Shown here piece by piece: positions 1 through 9,400 of a stretch of DNA of 64,000 nucleotides. The stretch lies in the NCBI RefSeq assembly GCF_001748285.1, contig NZ_BDGT01000029.1:1-64000 (forward strand), read 5' to 3'. Every line of letters begins with the position of its first letter. The stretch's first letter is position 1. The stretch is from Thermogemmatispora onikobensis (lineage in GTDB: Bacteria; Chloroflexota; Ktedonobacteria; Ktedonobacterales; Ktedonobacteraceae). The notes beneath the pieces are model-generated. The model had not been told where the DNA came from, did no database searches, and worked only from the letters and a program-made list of their open reading frames with translations. Both the position numbers and the translations under genes were made by a program.

Positions 1-1
1 C

Positions 2-283
2 AATCGCCAACGGGAGTATGAGGAGTACAGGCAGATGCGTGCGCGGAATGAGGAAGTGCTTCTGAAAATGCTGGAGATCCAGAGCCGCGGAGCTTTGGCA
101 GCCATGGAGCGGCAGGTGAGAGTAATTGAGAGCGAAGCGTTCCAGCAGCCGACGCTCCCACCGGCTCAGATGCAGCAGACCGAGACGGAGGAGGTACCGC
201 CGGTGAAAGCAGCGCCGTCCTGGCACCTGCTTACGAACCAGCAGGCCTGGAGAAGTCCGCATGGGCACCAGGCCCGCACCTAG
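2..283 (+). CDS. Hypothetical coiled-coil protein, 5'-truncated by window edge
   Basis: The reading frame is open from the first bases of the window to a TAG at 281-283, so the true start probably lies upstream. The visible part is charged and heptad-like at its beginning (many E, R, Q, L), predicted to form a helix or coiled coil, then becomes Pro/Gln-rich and ends in a basic tail. I recognise no domain. It lies in the mobile element just ahead of the 168-residue protein, with a 15-base gap that contains that gene's Shine-Dalgarno sequence, so the two are probably co-transcribed. Confidence 0.5.
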   Translation, partial: NRQREYEEYRQMRARNEEVLLKMLEIQSRGALAAMERQVRVIESEAFQQPTLPPAQMQQTETEEVPPVKAAPSWHLLTNQQAWRSPHGHQART

Positions 284-298
284 GAGGGAGGCGAGAGG

Positions 299-805
299 AT
301 GCAGGAGCGCACTCTTCGACGGCTGCTGGAGGCCCAGGAGCCGCGGCTCCCGTATACGCTCCTGGGGCAAGAGGAAATCCTCACCCCTCAGTGGGGACGT
401 CGTCTCCTGCTCTTTCTGGCCACCTCTACCGAGTACTGGACGCTTCGCGCACGTCCCAACCCTGCCAGCAGCCTGGTGGTCTGTTGGGAGCATAATTCCT
501 GCCTTCCCTGCCCGACCCTCTCTTTGCAAGAGGGGTACTGCTACGATGCCTATGAGCTTCCGAAGTGGTTTTCTCTGGAAGGGAAACTGACGCGCAAGAG
601 CGCGCCGGTCTTCCGCGGCGCGCTTCTCGCAGGTCTCCAAGAGGCCTATCAACGGTTATCCGCACTCCCTCGATCGACCCGCCGCCGCTATGAGCGTGAG
701 GTACAGACCATGCTCAGAGGGCGGGGCAGACCGCGGCGCTGCCCCAAGATGTGGCCAGAAGAGAGCCAAAAGTGGGCAGAAGTGGAGAGCCGCGGGCAGA
801 AGTGA
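299..805 (+). CDS. Hypothetical protein of the mobile element
   Basis: 168 residues. The ATG is preceded by a strong purine-rich site (AGGAGGGAGG, 282-291), which supports this start. The centre holds a short cysteine-containing stretch (CWEHNSCLPC, about residues 62-71) that could bind a metal; the C-terminus is very basic (Arg/Lys-rich) and could contact nucleic acid. No family is recognised. An overlapping frame at 261-590 is judged a shadow because it lacks a comparable ribosome site. Confidence 0.55.
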   Translation: MQERTLRRLLEAQEPRLPYTLLGQEEILTPQWGRRLLLFLATSTEYWTLRARPNPASSLVVCWEHNSCLPCPTLSLQEGYCYDAYELPKWFSLEGKLTRKSAPVFRGALLAGLQEAYQRLSALPRSTRRRYEREVQTMLRGRGRPRRCPKMWPEESQKWAEVESRGQK

Positions 806-897
806 GCCTGGCCGTTGCAGGTACGGCAGCGTTTTTGCCCCGTTTTCGCCCAGATCTGGGAGTTCTTTTTCATTGCGATGCGAACAGAGGTGAAACG

Positions 898-1227
898 ATG
901 GCACTGCACACCTCGAGCCATGCCCCCATGCAGGGAGATCTCCAAGACCCCTCGAGCGCCCTCCCGCGGTACCGGTGGAACCAAGAGATCAGCATCAGCG
1001 GGAGCTGGTGCGTGGGCCTGTGGATGCTGGGGCTGCTCCTCAACGGGCTGGTGCTGACCAGGGGCTGGCAGCCGCCCCCGTCGTGGCTGGCCTGGGGTCT
1101 GGATGAACTGGTCGCCGGTGCCTTGCTGGGAGGCTGGCTGCTGCTGACCTGGTGGCGGCAGCAGCGGCTCTGGCTGATCGGAGCGCTGCTGTTGGTCGGG
1201 GCGCTCTGGCTCGCCTCCTGGCTGTGA
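898..1227 (+). CDS. Small membrane protein, about three TM helices
   Basis: 109 residues from the ATG at 898, chosen because AGAGGTG lies directly upstream (886-892). A polar 35-residue N-terminus is followed by three hydrophobic stretches (about residues 39-56, 66-84 and 90-108) separated by short Trp/Arg-rich turns. No family is recognised. It sits directly before a secreted muralytic enzyme, the kind of pairing seen in transfer regions of integrative elements, so a role in a cell-envelope or transfer apparatus continuing to the left is possible but not shown. Confidence 0.6.
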   Translation: MALHTSSHAPMQGDLQDPSSALPRYRWNQEISISGSWCVGLWMLGLLLNGLVLTRGWQPPPSWLAWGLDELVAGALLGGWLLLTWWRQQRLWLIGALLLVGALWLASWL

Positions 1228-1267
1228 GCCGGCGAGGCTCCCTCCAGCCCAAGGAAGGAGGCGTCCG

Positions 1268-1867
1268 ATGAGACGTGTGATGCTGCTTTTGGGAAGCTTT
1301 GCCCTGCTGTGGGGGCTGCTGGCGCTGGCCATCTGTGCCGGGGCCAGCGTGCCGGCAGCGGGAACGCCATCGCCCGGGCCAGATCAGGTGCCGGGCCACC
1401 GAGCGCCCGCCGCCGGTGGCGGGCTGGATCGGGTCCAGGGGCCGCCCACCATCGACCGCGCACTGATCGATCGGCTGCTGTGTCAGGCGCACAGCCCGGC
1501 CTGCGGCACAGGGGAGGCCCTCTCTGCCGACATGGTACAGGCCGGCATCAATCCGGCCTTTGCCCTGGCGGTGTTCTGGCACGAGTCGCAGTTTGGCCGC
1601 CTGGGGGTGGCCCGCCTGACCCATTCTCTCGGCAATATTCGATGTACGCCAGGCTGGCAGCGTTGCCTGGGCGGGTACCGCTGGTATCCTGACTGGCCAG
1701 CCAGCTACGCGGATTTCGCCGCCTTACTGACGCGGGAGTATTTCCCGCGGGGGCTGCTGACCGTCGAGCAGATCCTGCCGGTGTATGCGCCGGCGGCAGA
1801 CGGCAACGACCCGGCGGCCTACATCCATGATGTCCTGTCCCATATGAGGCAATGGAGGCTCGTATGA
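1268..1867 (+). CDS. Secreted lysozyme/glucosaminidase-like peptidoglycan hydrolase
   Basis: 199 residues. A hydrophobic signal segment (about residues 4-27) is followed by a Pro/Gly-rich linker and a C-terminal domain resembling lysozyme-like/GH73 glucosaminidases: an Ala-rich helix ending FWHESQFG (about residues 99-106, with the likely catalytic Glu), then LGNIRC, a W/Y-rich loop, and the ending TVEQILPVYAP..DPAAYI typical of such enzymes. It probably cuts cell-wall glycan outside the membrane. SD AAGGAGG is at 1254-1260. In a mobile element such an enzyme usually opens the wall locally for a transfer channel. The assignment to a family is by motif only. Confidence 0.65.
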   Translation: MRRVMLLLGSFALLWGLLALAICAGASVPAAGTPSPGPDQVPGHRAPAAGGGLDRVQGPPTIDRALIDRLLCQAHSPACGTGEALSADMVQAGINPAFALAVFWHESQFGRLGVARLTHSLGNIRCTPGWQRCLGGYRWYPDWPASYADFAALLTREYFPRGLLTVEQILPVYAPAADGNDPAAYIHDVLSHMRQWRLV

Positions 1868-2283
1868 CCGCTCGACACGAGGCCCAGCGGCCTCAGCAGC
1901 AGCAGCCTGCCGCCGAGGTGGGCTGGACGGCCTACGTACAGATGCGTCTCGTCAGCTCGCAGGTGAGCACGCTCCTGGAGCGGGAAGGCTTTCGGCTCAC
2001 CTTCCGCCTGCCAGCCTGCCGGCGCCGCTGGGGATGGCTGCCGGCTCAGTATCATTACACGGACGCGGCAGGCACGGAAGTGATCTGGCTCTCGGGCCAG
2101 GACCCGGAGGCGCGCGAGCAGGACCCGACGGCCCCGGAGCACCGCAGTCGGTTCTGGGTGTATGCCGCCCGACGGGCGCCGGAGCGGGCTGAGCAGATCC
2201 GGGCGCGCCTGCGCCAGGTCTGGGGCCTGGACTGGTACCCCTTGCCGGCGCAGCAGGTCAATCCGCTGCGCCCCATCTTCTGA
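1864..2283 (+). CDS. Hypothetical protein of the mobile element
   Basis: 139 residues from the ATG at 1864, which overlaps the stop of the hydrolase gene (ATGA) and follows GGAGG at 1854-1858; an in-frame ATG at 1852 is possible but less well placed. The protein is rich in Arg, Gln and Trp, with no signal peptide or membrane segment, and contains a short YHYTDAAGTEVIWLSG beta-like stretch. No family is recognised. Tight overlap implies translational coupling to the muralytic enzyme. Confidence 0.6.
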   Translation: MTARHEAQRPQQQQPAAEVGWTAYVQMRLVSSQVSTLLEREGFRLTFRLPACRRRWGWLPAQYHYTDAAGTEVIWLSGQDPEAREQDPTAPEHRSRFWVYAARRAPERAEQIRARLRQVWGLDWYPLPAQQVNPLRPIF

Positions 2284-2364
2284 GGGCTTCCTCAGCCCAC
2301 ATCAAGTCACCCTTCTGCCACAGCGGACCATCGTGCCCATGCGATGGGTCGAGAAAGGAGCTCT

Positions 2365-3168
2365 ATGGACCACCTCCAACACCTCACGACACTCCTGCGC
2401 CAGATCGAGCAGCTGGGTGCGACCGTCATGGAACCGCTGCCTCACCCGCTCTCCCTCGCCGAGGTGGAGCGTCGTCTAGCGCAGCGGCGCCACTTGCAAA
2501 CCCTCCTGCAGACGCTCGAACAGACCATCAACGAGCTGCCGGCCTTGCCCGATCCCGAGCGCATGGCCTGGGCCCAGGCGCTGCTGGCTCTCCCCAGCAG
2601 CCGCATCTTGGAAGTAGACACGACGCGCCTGGGAAGCACCGCGGAGCTGCTCCGGCTGGTGCTGGTACGCCCCAGCGACGGACAGACGGTCTTCGACCAG
2701 CTGATCCGTCCCCAACAGGGGTACGACCAGGCGGCGCTGACCTACAATGGACTGACGCCCGCCCAGCTAGAGCAGGCCCCCGAGCTGGCAACGGTCTGGC
2801 CTGCCTTCGAGCAGCAGGTCCGGGGGCAGCTCCTGATCAGTTGGAACTGGGCATGGGATGAGGAGCAGCTGCGCCGGGCGAGCCGCCGGCTCGGGTTGGG
2901 GGTACCGGTCCTGTTGGGGATCGATCTGCAGGAACCGGCGCGGACCTTCTTCTCTCAGTCCTATGCGGGCTTGCCCACCCTCTGCCGGCTCATCGGTGCT
3001 CCCCTCCCGCAGCCAGCCACAGCCGTGGATCGCGCCCGGGGGCAGCGAGCCATCCTGCGCGCGATGGCGGAAGGGCGCCTCGGTCCCCTCCACGAGCGCG
3101 AGCAGGAGGAAGTAGACGAGGGCGACCTGGATGCGCTGGACGACCTGGACGATACCCAGCCGTTCTAG
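2365..3168 (+). CDS. DnaQ-like 3'-5' exonuclease fold protein, catalytic residues degraded
   Basis: 267 residues from the ATG at 2365, chosen for AAAGGAG at 2354-2360. The middle third follows the DnaQ/DEDD exonuclease layout: a strand ending in LEVDTTRLG where active enzymes have DxETTGL, then LVLVRP..GQTVFD, NGLTPAQLEQAPEL, and WNWAWDEEQL in place of HNAxFD. The first Asp and the second-motif Asp remain, but the motif I Glu is missing and the third motif (H/Y-x-D) is unclear. It may be an inactive, structural relative or use altered residues. The C-terminus is a long acidic tail (many Asp/Glu). It precedes the element's ATPase and primase-polymerase genes, suggesting a proofreading or accessory replication role. 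Confidence 0.55.
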   Translation: MDHLQHLTTLLRQIEQLGATVMEPLPHPLSLAEVERRLAQRRHLQTLLQTLEQTINELPALPDPERMAWAQALLALPSSRILEVDTTRLGSTAELLRLVLVRPSDGQTVFDQLIRPQQGYDQAALTYNGLTPAQLEQAPELATVWPAFEQQVRGQLLISWNWAWDEEQLRRASRRLGLGVPVLLGIDLQEPARTFFSQSYAGLPTLCRLIGAPLPQPATAVDRARGQRAILRAMAEGRLGPLHEREQEEVDEGDLDALDDLDDTQPF

Positions 3169-3251
3169 TCCTGGCCAGGTGAGGGGATGCGAAGAGCATC
3201 CCCTCGCTCTGGGGCACACGACGATCCTCATCAGCAGGAAAGGAGCATCCC

Positions 3252-4199
3252 ATGAACATGAATGAGGAGCTAGAGGCGCTGGCCCAACGTGCCAGCGAGG
3301 TCTACGAAGAAGAGCAGCGCTCCTTCCGCGCCAGGCAAGCCGCCCAGGCTGCTGAGGAAGAAGCGGAGCGCCGCCAGGCCGAGCACCAGGCCCAGGAGCG
3401 CTTCGAGCAGGCGCTCACCCTCTTGGAGCGCAGTGGTCTCCCGTCTGTGATGCGTCCCTGGATGCGCAGGCTTCGTACGTATCCAGACTCCCTGACCATC
3501 CAGCTGCGGCTGCCCGAGCCTTTTGGCTGCAGCCAGTGTGACTGGCAGATCACTCTTCGTGATGAAGGCTGGTATGGGATCGCTGGCTGCGAGCGGGTCA
3601 ATGCCGCCACTGCCCGCTCCGGCTGGCTCCCCCCCGAGTCTTTCGTCCGCTGGCTGCTCTTTGGACTCGAAGCGTCGCGCCGGGAACATGCCCGGTGGCA
3701 GGCACTGAAGGCCGAAGACGAGGTGGCCCGTGCCGAACTGGCAGAGCGGCAGGCAGAGGTCCTGGCGCGCGCCTGTCCCTGGCCCAAGGAGGCAACAGTC
3801 ACGCTCTACCAGGTCCACTATGTCCGGGGCATGGTGGCGACAGAGGAAGGGGAGCTGCGCTGGTTGGAAGAGACGGGCTGGAGCCGGAGCGATCAGCCGG
3901 ATGCGGAAGGGTACCTGACGTTGGAGCCGACGGCCACCTGTCCAGAGCGGCGCCTGCTCAAACTCGATCCCCTCCTGCATCGACCGCTCTTCCGCAAGCA
4001 CGTGCTCTCGCTCAAGGAGTTGCCCCGGGAATTGACCGAGGAGCGCGAGGAGCAGATCCGTGGGTTCCGGCGGCAGAGGTGGGAAGAGGGGGGCTGGCTA
4101 GTCCGTGACCCGTCGGGGTCTGTCTCCTTCTCCTTCCGCGTCCCGTCTTTCTGGCTCCAAGAGCTGCTGCGGAACATCTCCTATGAGTCACCATCCTGA
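3252..4199 (+). CDS. Hypothetical coiled-coil protein with a CxxC motif
   Basis: 315 residues, SD AGGAAAGGAG just upstream. Residues about 1-60 are an uninterrupted acidic/basic coiled coil (EEEAERRQAEHQAQERFEQA-type). A CSQC pair near residue 96 and a further Cys follow, then a second helical stretch and a basic C-terminal third. No family is recognised. Its last 17 bases overlap the ATPase gene that follows, so it belongs to the replication operon and may be a partner of that ATPase; this is inferred from position only. Confidence 0.6.
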   Translation: MNMNEELEALAQRASEVYEEEQRSFRARQAAQAAEEEAERRQAEHQAQERFEQALTLLERSGLPSVMRPWMRRLRTYPDSLTIQLRLPEPFGCSQCDWQITLRDEGWYGIAGCERVNAATARSGWLPPESFVRWLLFGLEASRREHARWQALKAEDEVARAELAERQAEVLARACPWPKEATVTLYQVHYVRGMVATEEGELRWLEETGWSRSDQPDAEGYLTLEPTATCPERRLLKLDPLLHRPLFRKHVLSLKELPRELTEEREEQIRGFRRQRWEEGGWLVRDPSGSVSFSFRVPSFWLQELLRNISYESPS

Positions 4200-5955
4200 G
4201 CTTCCGTCTGCGGACCAGGTCATGCAGCGCTTCGTCCAGCAGCTGTGGGAGGGCCGGCACCCTGCCCTCCCACCGGCAGACCAGCTAGGTTCCTGGCAGC
4301 CACTGGCCTCCCTGCTGGCAGAGCAGGCCGTCCGCTTCCGTCAGCACCCTACCGTCCTCCAAACCACCCTGCGAGCGCTGGCAGTCCGCGAGCCGGCTTT
4401 GCAGCGCTGGCTTGGTCTGTCTGCTGCACCTTTGTCAGAGCCAGGGGCCGCGCCGTCTTCCCTGGCGCCCGAAGCGGAAGAAGCGGAAGAAGAAGAAGGC
4501 ATGCCTCCGTTGCCGGAGGACCTCTCCTTTCCGCCAGAAGTGAGTGCAGGAGTCTGGCCCACGTTGGATGCGTATGTGGCCTACAGTCGGCAAGCCTCCC
4601 CCGAGGCATACGAGGACTTCCATGTGCTCGTCGGGCTGTGGGTCTTTTCCACCGTGGCCGCACGGCGGATCTATCTGCCGTTGCAGCACAAGCGGGTCTA
4701 TCCCACTCTCCTGCTGGTGTTGGTCGCACGCCCGTCATTGTTTGCCAAGACCACCACCGCGCAGGCAGGCCGTGCGCTGTTACAGGCGGCGGGCCTGGAC
4801 TGGTTGCTGCTCCCGGACCGGATCACGCCGCAGAAACTCCTGTCGGATCTGGCCCTGACGACCGTCCCCCCAGGCTATGATGAGCTCCCGCCCGAGCAAC
4901 AAGCGCGCCTGCAGCACCGGCTGGCCATGCCTGGGCAACGCGGCTGGTACCTGGATGAATTCGGCAAATTCGTCCGGGCGGCGCTGCAACCGCGCAGCAC
5001 GATGGCCGATTTTATTGAGCTGTTGCTGGTGCTCGAAAGCTGCCCGCCGTATTTCGAGCACGCGACCCTGTTGCGTGGGGGAGAGGTCATCGAGCGTCCT
5101 TCCCTGGCGGTGCTGGGGAGCATGACGCCGGCCAGTCTCCGACTCGTGGCCCAACCGGGGGCGGAGCTCTGGCATGATGGCTTTCTAGCGCGCTTCGCCT
5201 TCGCCGTAGCCCCCCTGCGTGAGGTTCAGCAACAGACCTTCACCCCAGGGGAGGCGGAGCCGCCGCGAGCACTGCTCGAGCGCCTGCGGTCCTGGCACGA
5301 GCGGCTGGGACTCCCAGAGCTGCGCCTGGAGCCGCAGGAAGGGGGCACCGGAGGAGGACCGAATCGCTACCGGCTCCAACGCGGGCCCCTGCCGGAGCGA
5401 GCCTGTCAGATCAGCCAGGAGGCGTATGTGGGCTATGACCGCTATCGCCGGGCGCTGCGGACCCTGTTGGCGAGCAGCCCCCTGGAAGATTTGGACGGGG
5501 CCTACGGGCGCCTGCCGGAGTTGGCGCTGAAACTAGCCCTGCTCAATGCCAGCCTCGAACAGCAGGATCGCCGGGAGCCGGCTCGCATCGAGCTGGCGCA
5601 CTGGGCCAAAGCCCAGGAGCTGGCGGAACGCTTTCGGCTCCATCTTCATCGCCTCCATGCCCAGATGCGAGCCACGAGCAGCGAAGAGAGTATTGAAGAT
5701 CACCTGGCCCGCTTCCTGCAGCGTCTCCCGCCAGGGGAGGCGGTGACCATTCGCGATATCCAGCGGAGAGCGCCGGCGATCCTGCGCCAGGTCCCCGCTG
5801 CCCGCTTGCGCGAGGCACTGCACCTGTTGCTGCAGGCTGGGGAAGTCGAGCAGCTGCAAAGTGGAAGCCGGCTGCTCTACCGCTTCCGTGGTCGGTCGGA
5901 AGAGGGCACGGGGCCGCTCACCAATTCATTCCAATCCCTAAGCGGGCTGACGTGA
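4183..5955 (+). CDS. DUF3987-type ATPase of the replication module
   Basis: 590 residues from the ATG at 4183, just inside the end of the preceding gene; a longer frame from 4105 would begin with low-complexity shadow sequence. The layout matches DUF3987 (primase-associated RecA-like ATPases of plasmids and elements): a helical N-terminus, YLPLQHKRVYPTLLLVLVA, a P-loop-like PSLFAKTTTA (degenerate Walker A with Lys-Thr-Thr), a Walker B-like GWYLDEFGKF, LAVLGSMTP and the GFLARFAFAVAP segment. The C-terminal 70 residues look like a winged helix (DIQRRAP..RLREALHLLLQAGEVEQL). Such proteins are commonly encoded beside primases and may unwind or load at the origin, which lies immediately downstream here. 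Confidence 0.7.
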   Translation: MSHHPELPSADQVMQRFVQQLWEGRHPALPPADQLGSWQPLASLLAEQAVRFRQHPTVLQTTLRALAVREPALQRWLGLSAAPLSEPGAAPSSLAPEAEEAEEEEGMPPLPEDLSFPPEVSAGVWPTLDAYVAYSRQASPEAYEDFHVLVGLWVFSTVAARRIYLPLQHKRVYPTLLLVLVARPSLFAKTTTAQAGRALLQAAGLDWLLLPDRITPQKLLSDLALTTVPPGYDELPPEQQARLQHRLAMPGQRGWYLDEFGKFVRAALQPRSTMADFIELLLVLESCPPYFEHATLLRGGEVIERPSLAVLGSMTPASLRLVAQPGAELWHDGFLARFAFAVAPLREVQQQTFTPGEAEPPRALLERLRSWHERLGLPELRLEPQEGGTGGGPNRYRLQRGPLPERACQISQEAYVGYDRYRRALRTLLASSPLEDLDGAYGRLPELALKLALLNASLEQQDRREPARIELAHWAKAQELAERFRLHLHRLHAQMRATSSEESIEDHLARFLQRLPPGEAVTIRDIQRRAPAILRQVPAARLREALHLLLQAGEVEQLQSGSRLLYRFRGRSEEGTGPLTNSFQSLSGLT

Positions 5956-6237
5956 CGTTTCGACGGCCCCCTCTCTAGAGGAGCATCAGGAGCGGCGTCC
6001 GTCAAGCGGGTTCGAGCATCCCAAAAACGCCTCGGGGTGAGCAGGTGTCACGAGTGTCGCATGACTGTCGCATCGATTTCGTGACACCTCTCAGTCCGCA
6101 TGGCAAGCCGGATCAAGGGCATTTTTTGAGGGGGTGTCGCATGTGTCACGAGTGTCATAGAAGAGAAGGGGGAATGCTTTCCTCCGAAGTGTCGCCAGTC
6201 ATACCCCCGTCTAAGTACCATAAGCTCAACAATATAT

Positions 6238-6263
6238 GATAAAAATAGAGTCCCCCTTTTATC
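6238..6263. other. Small palindrome in the AT-rich centre of the putative origin
   Basis: GATAAAA (6238-6244) is matched by TTTTATC (6257-6263) around a C-rich loop. It sits close to the middle of the large inverted repeat, in a region with ATATATA runs, where strand opening would be easiest. Confidence 0.5.
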
Positions 6264-6289
6264 AGTATAGAATATATATAGTCCTCTGT

Positions 6290-6306
6290 CAACCCTGAAG
6301 GGGTTG
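6290..6306. other. Hairpin CAACCC-TGAAG-GGGTTG in the putative origin
   Basis: A perfect 6-bp stem with a 5-base loop, on the right side of the AT-rich centre just before the right arm. Both strands could form it; it could be a primer or protein recognition site. No T-run follows on either strand, so it is not a convincing terminator. Confidence 0.5.
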
Positions 6307-6477
6307 AAGAGGGGATTGCTTCCCCCTCTCCTCTTATGACACTCGTGACACATGCGACACCCCCCCAAAAAAGGGCCTTCAGCCCGCTTCACAAGCCAGC
6401 GCAGGGGTGTCACGAACGTGATGCGACAGTCATGCGACACTCGTGACACCCTGCACAGGAGAGAGAAAGGAGACCCT

Positions 6478-9400
6478 ATGTCTGCATCACCTGCAACTTT
6501 TGTCAGATCGACCTTTATGCGCTCATTGGCGGAGATTGACCTGGTGCACCTGATCCAGCAGGAAACAGGACTGCAGTTCTCGCACCCGGTGGGCAAGGAT
6601 CGCGTCGCCAAGGGACCCTGTCCCTGGTGCGGGGGGCGTGATCGGTTCGGCATTGTGACGGCCACGCAGCCCCAGCGCTTCTACTGCGGCTGGCATGGGC
6701 AGGGATGCCTGCGCCACGGCGATGCCCTGACGTTTCTCGCTCTCTGGAAGGGCTGGAGTCGGGCAGAAGCGCGGGCCTGGCTGGGATGCTGGGAGGAAGA
6801 GAGAGGACTGCTGGCTGCTGCAGGGGCGGCGTCACAGGGGTCGGTAGCGGCGGACGCCCCCCCGCCCCAGCAGTGGCAGGAGGCAGGCCGGGCCTTGCTG
6901 GAGCAGGCGCAGCGATGGCTGTGGACAGAGCAGGGTGCCGTTGCACGGGCCTATCTGGCTCGACGCGGCTTGCGGGAGGAGACGGTGCGTCGACTCGGGT
7001 GGGGGTACCTTCCTGCCGGCGTGCCGCTTGGCCAGCTGGCACGTCCAGAGACCTGGGGGCTGACCGATCGCGAGCCAGATCGCCCACTGCGGCTGCCGGT
7101 GGGCCTGGTGATCCCGTGGGAAAGCGCGGGGGCGCTCTGGAAACTGGTCTTCCGCCGGGTGGAGCAAGGGCAGGTGGAGCACAGGCGGGTAGCCTCGGCC
7201 AGAGCTGGAAGATCCTGGCGCTACTGGACGCTGCCAGGGAGTCGACCCTGCCTGTATCGGCTGGACCGTCTGCAGGCAGGCCAGCCCGTGGTGCTGGTCG
7301 AGGGGGAGATAGATGTGGCGACGCTGGAGCAAGAGGTCGGGGAGCTAGTGGTCTGCGTGGGCACGGGAGGAGCGGCAGGGGCACGAAGCCCGACCTGGGT
7401 GGAGCGTCTGCACCAGGCCGCGTGCGTGCTGGTGGCCTTTGATCAGGACCCGCAGGGACAAGGCGCCATTGCAGCACGCTACTGGTTGGAAGCCCTGGGA
7501 GCGCGCGCCTGGCTGTGGCAGCCTATCAGCAAGGACGTCAATGAGATGCTTCAAGCGGGGCAGGATCTCCGCGCCTGGGTTCAGGCGGGTCTGGTACTCG
7601 CGCAGGCAGCGACAGCACTCCCAGCCGCTTCTGAACTGCAGCCATCGGAACAGGAGCCAGAGCAGGATCACCTGACCCGGGCGACTCGAGCGCCCGAAGA
7701 CATGCCGGCCCTCGCCGCAGACGAAGAGAGGTCCGGGTCGCCTGTGGACAGCATGCCGCCACCGTTGCCCGAGGAAGAGGGCTGCCAGTGCTGTGGGAAA
7801 CCGGCCCACTGGGTTGACCCTGATGATCGTCCCTGTTGTGAGGAGCATGTCCTCCCCTGGGATCTGACTCCGCTTGTGAGCAGGGGGCTGTTTGAGCGCC
7901 TCCGCAGCGCGGCATGGACCTGGGAACACCTGGTGCGTGCAGTCGCTCCTTCGGCTGCCCCCGAGGGGGCGGATGGGCACGGCCAGCCCGCCACGTCGCT
8001 GCCGGAGCAGGAGAGCAGCGCTGAGGACGCGGAGCAGTTGGAATACACCGCGCTGCTCCTCTACGAATTGGTGCTGCGTATCCGGTCAGGCTCGGCCTGG
8101 GTGGGCCTCGACTGTGAGACGACCGGGCTTTCCCCGCGACGCGACCGGTTGATCACCGTGACCTTTGGCCAGCCCGGCCTGGTCTTCCTGCTGGATCTGC
8201 GCTTGTTCTGGACCATCCCCGCCGAGGAGCAAGCGCGCTGGAAACGAGAGATCCAGGCGCTCTTTGCGCTGCTCGGGCAAGCGGCAGCGGAGGCGCAGAC
8301 AGTGCTCACCTGGGTTGGGCATCACCTGAAGTTTGACTGGCAATTTCTGGCCCAGCAGCTGGGGGTCTTCCTGGTCCCGCCCGGTCCTTCCGTCTCCACG
8401 CGCCTCTACGATACCATGCTGGTGGAGCAGGTTCTCCGGAATGGAGACGACTGCTCCTGGTCGCTGGAAGCGACCGCGCAGCGCTACGGGGTGGCAGTGA
8501 GCAAAGTCGAGCGGCCCTGGTTTGTGGGCCTGGATCACCGCATGGCCTGGCAGGAGTCATTGCCGGAGCCACAGCTGCGCTACCTGGTGCAGGATGTTCT
8601 GGTGCCGCTCGCGATTGCCGCGCAGCAACAGGAGCGCATCCGTCGGGTGGGCGTCGAACGCATCGTTCAGCTGGAACACGATGCCCTGCCGATAGTGGCC
8701 GAGATGGAACGGCATGGGGTGCTCATTGACCAGGTCTCCTGGCAGCGGCTTGCCAGGCGCCAGCAGGAGCGACTGGAACGCATCGAGGCAGACCTGACAG
8801 CCACGCTGGGAACCATCTGGGCCGAGTGGAAGGAGCGTCAGGAGCCTCTCAGACAGCTGCACCTGCTGGAGGGATCGGCAGCCTCTCCAGCAGCCGTGCG
8901 CTTCTCTCTGCATATCCTCCAGCAGGTGCGGGAAGCATTAGAGGTCGTCTGTGGCGCGCCGCTGTCGGGCCTCAGTGAGGAAGCGCTGGCCCCCTTTGCA
9001 GACCGGGCAGAGGTGCAAGCCTATCTGGAATGGCGCAAGCTGCAGCATTGGTGCACGACCTTTGGGGAGTCCTTCTTGCGCTATGTGGAAGAGGATGGCC
9101 GCATCCATGCCGACTTTCGGCAGGTGGGGGCCCGGTCGGGCCGCATCATTTGCCAGACCCCGAACCTCCAGCAGATCCCGCGCCGCTCTGTGGGGGAGCC
9201 AGGCGACGCCGGGCCAGAGGAGGAGGACGAGATCCTGGTCGCAGGAGCACTGCGCCGCTGCTTCGTCGCCCCGCCGGGAGCGAAGCTGCTGACAGTGGAT
9301 CTCGCCAATATTGAGTTACGCATCCTGGCCGAGTGCGCACACGATGAGCGCATGCTGACGGCCTTCGCTGCCGGTAAAGACCTGCATAGCGAAACGGCTC

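Larger units (their letters stand above)
6042..6452. repeat. Large imperfect inverted repeat with AT-rich centre; putative replication origin
   Basis: Two arms of about 130 bases, 6042-6176 and 6315-6452, are inverted copies of each other. Both begin on their outer ends with GGTGTCACGAGTGTCGCATG followed by ACTGTCGCATC and TTCGTGACACC, have a looser middle, share a run of T then G, and end inward with GTGTCGCATGTGTCACGAGTG. The core TGTCACGAGTGTC therefore occurs four times, two in each orientation. The centre (about 6180-6315) is the most AT-rich stretch nearby and contains two small hairpins. Iteron-like repeats around an AT-rich centre between an ATPase gene and a primase-polymerase gene are what an origin would look like; an autoregulatory operator for the polymerase gene is the alternative. 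Confidence 0.7.

Noticed and set aside
6045-6239. Short coding frame within the left arm of the origin-like repeat
   Set aside because: The arm is matched by an inverted copy at the DNA level, which explains the sequence better than a protein; no ribosome site is present.
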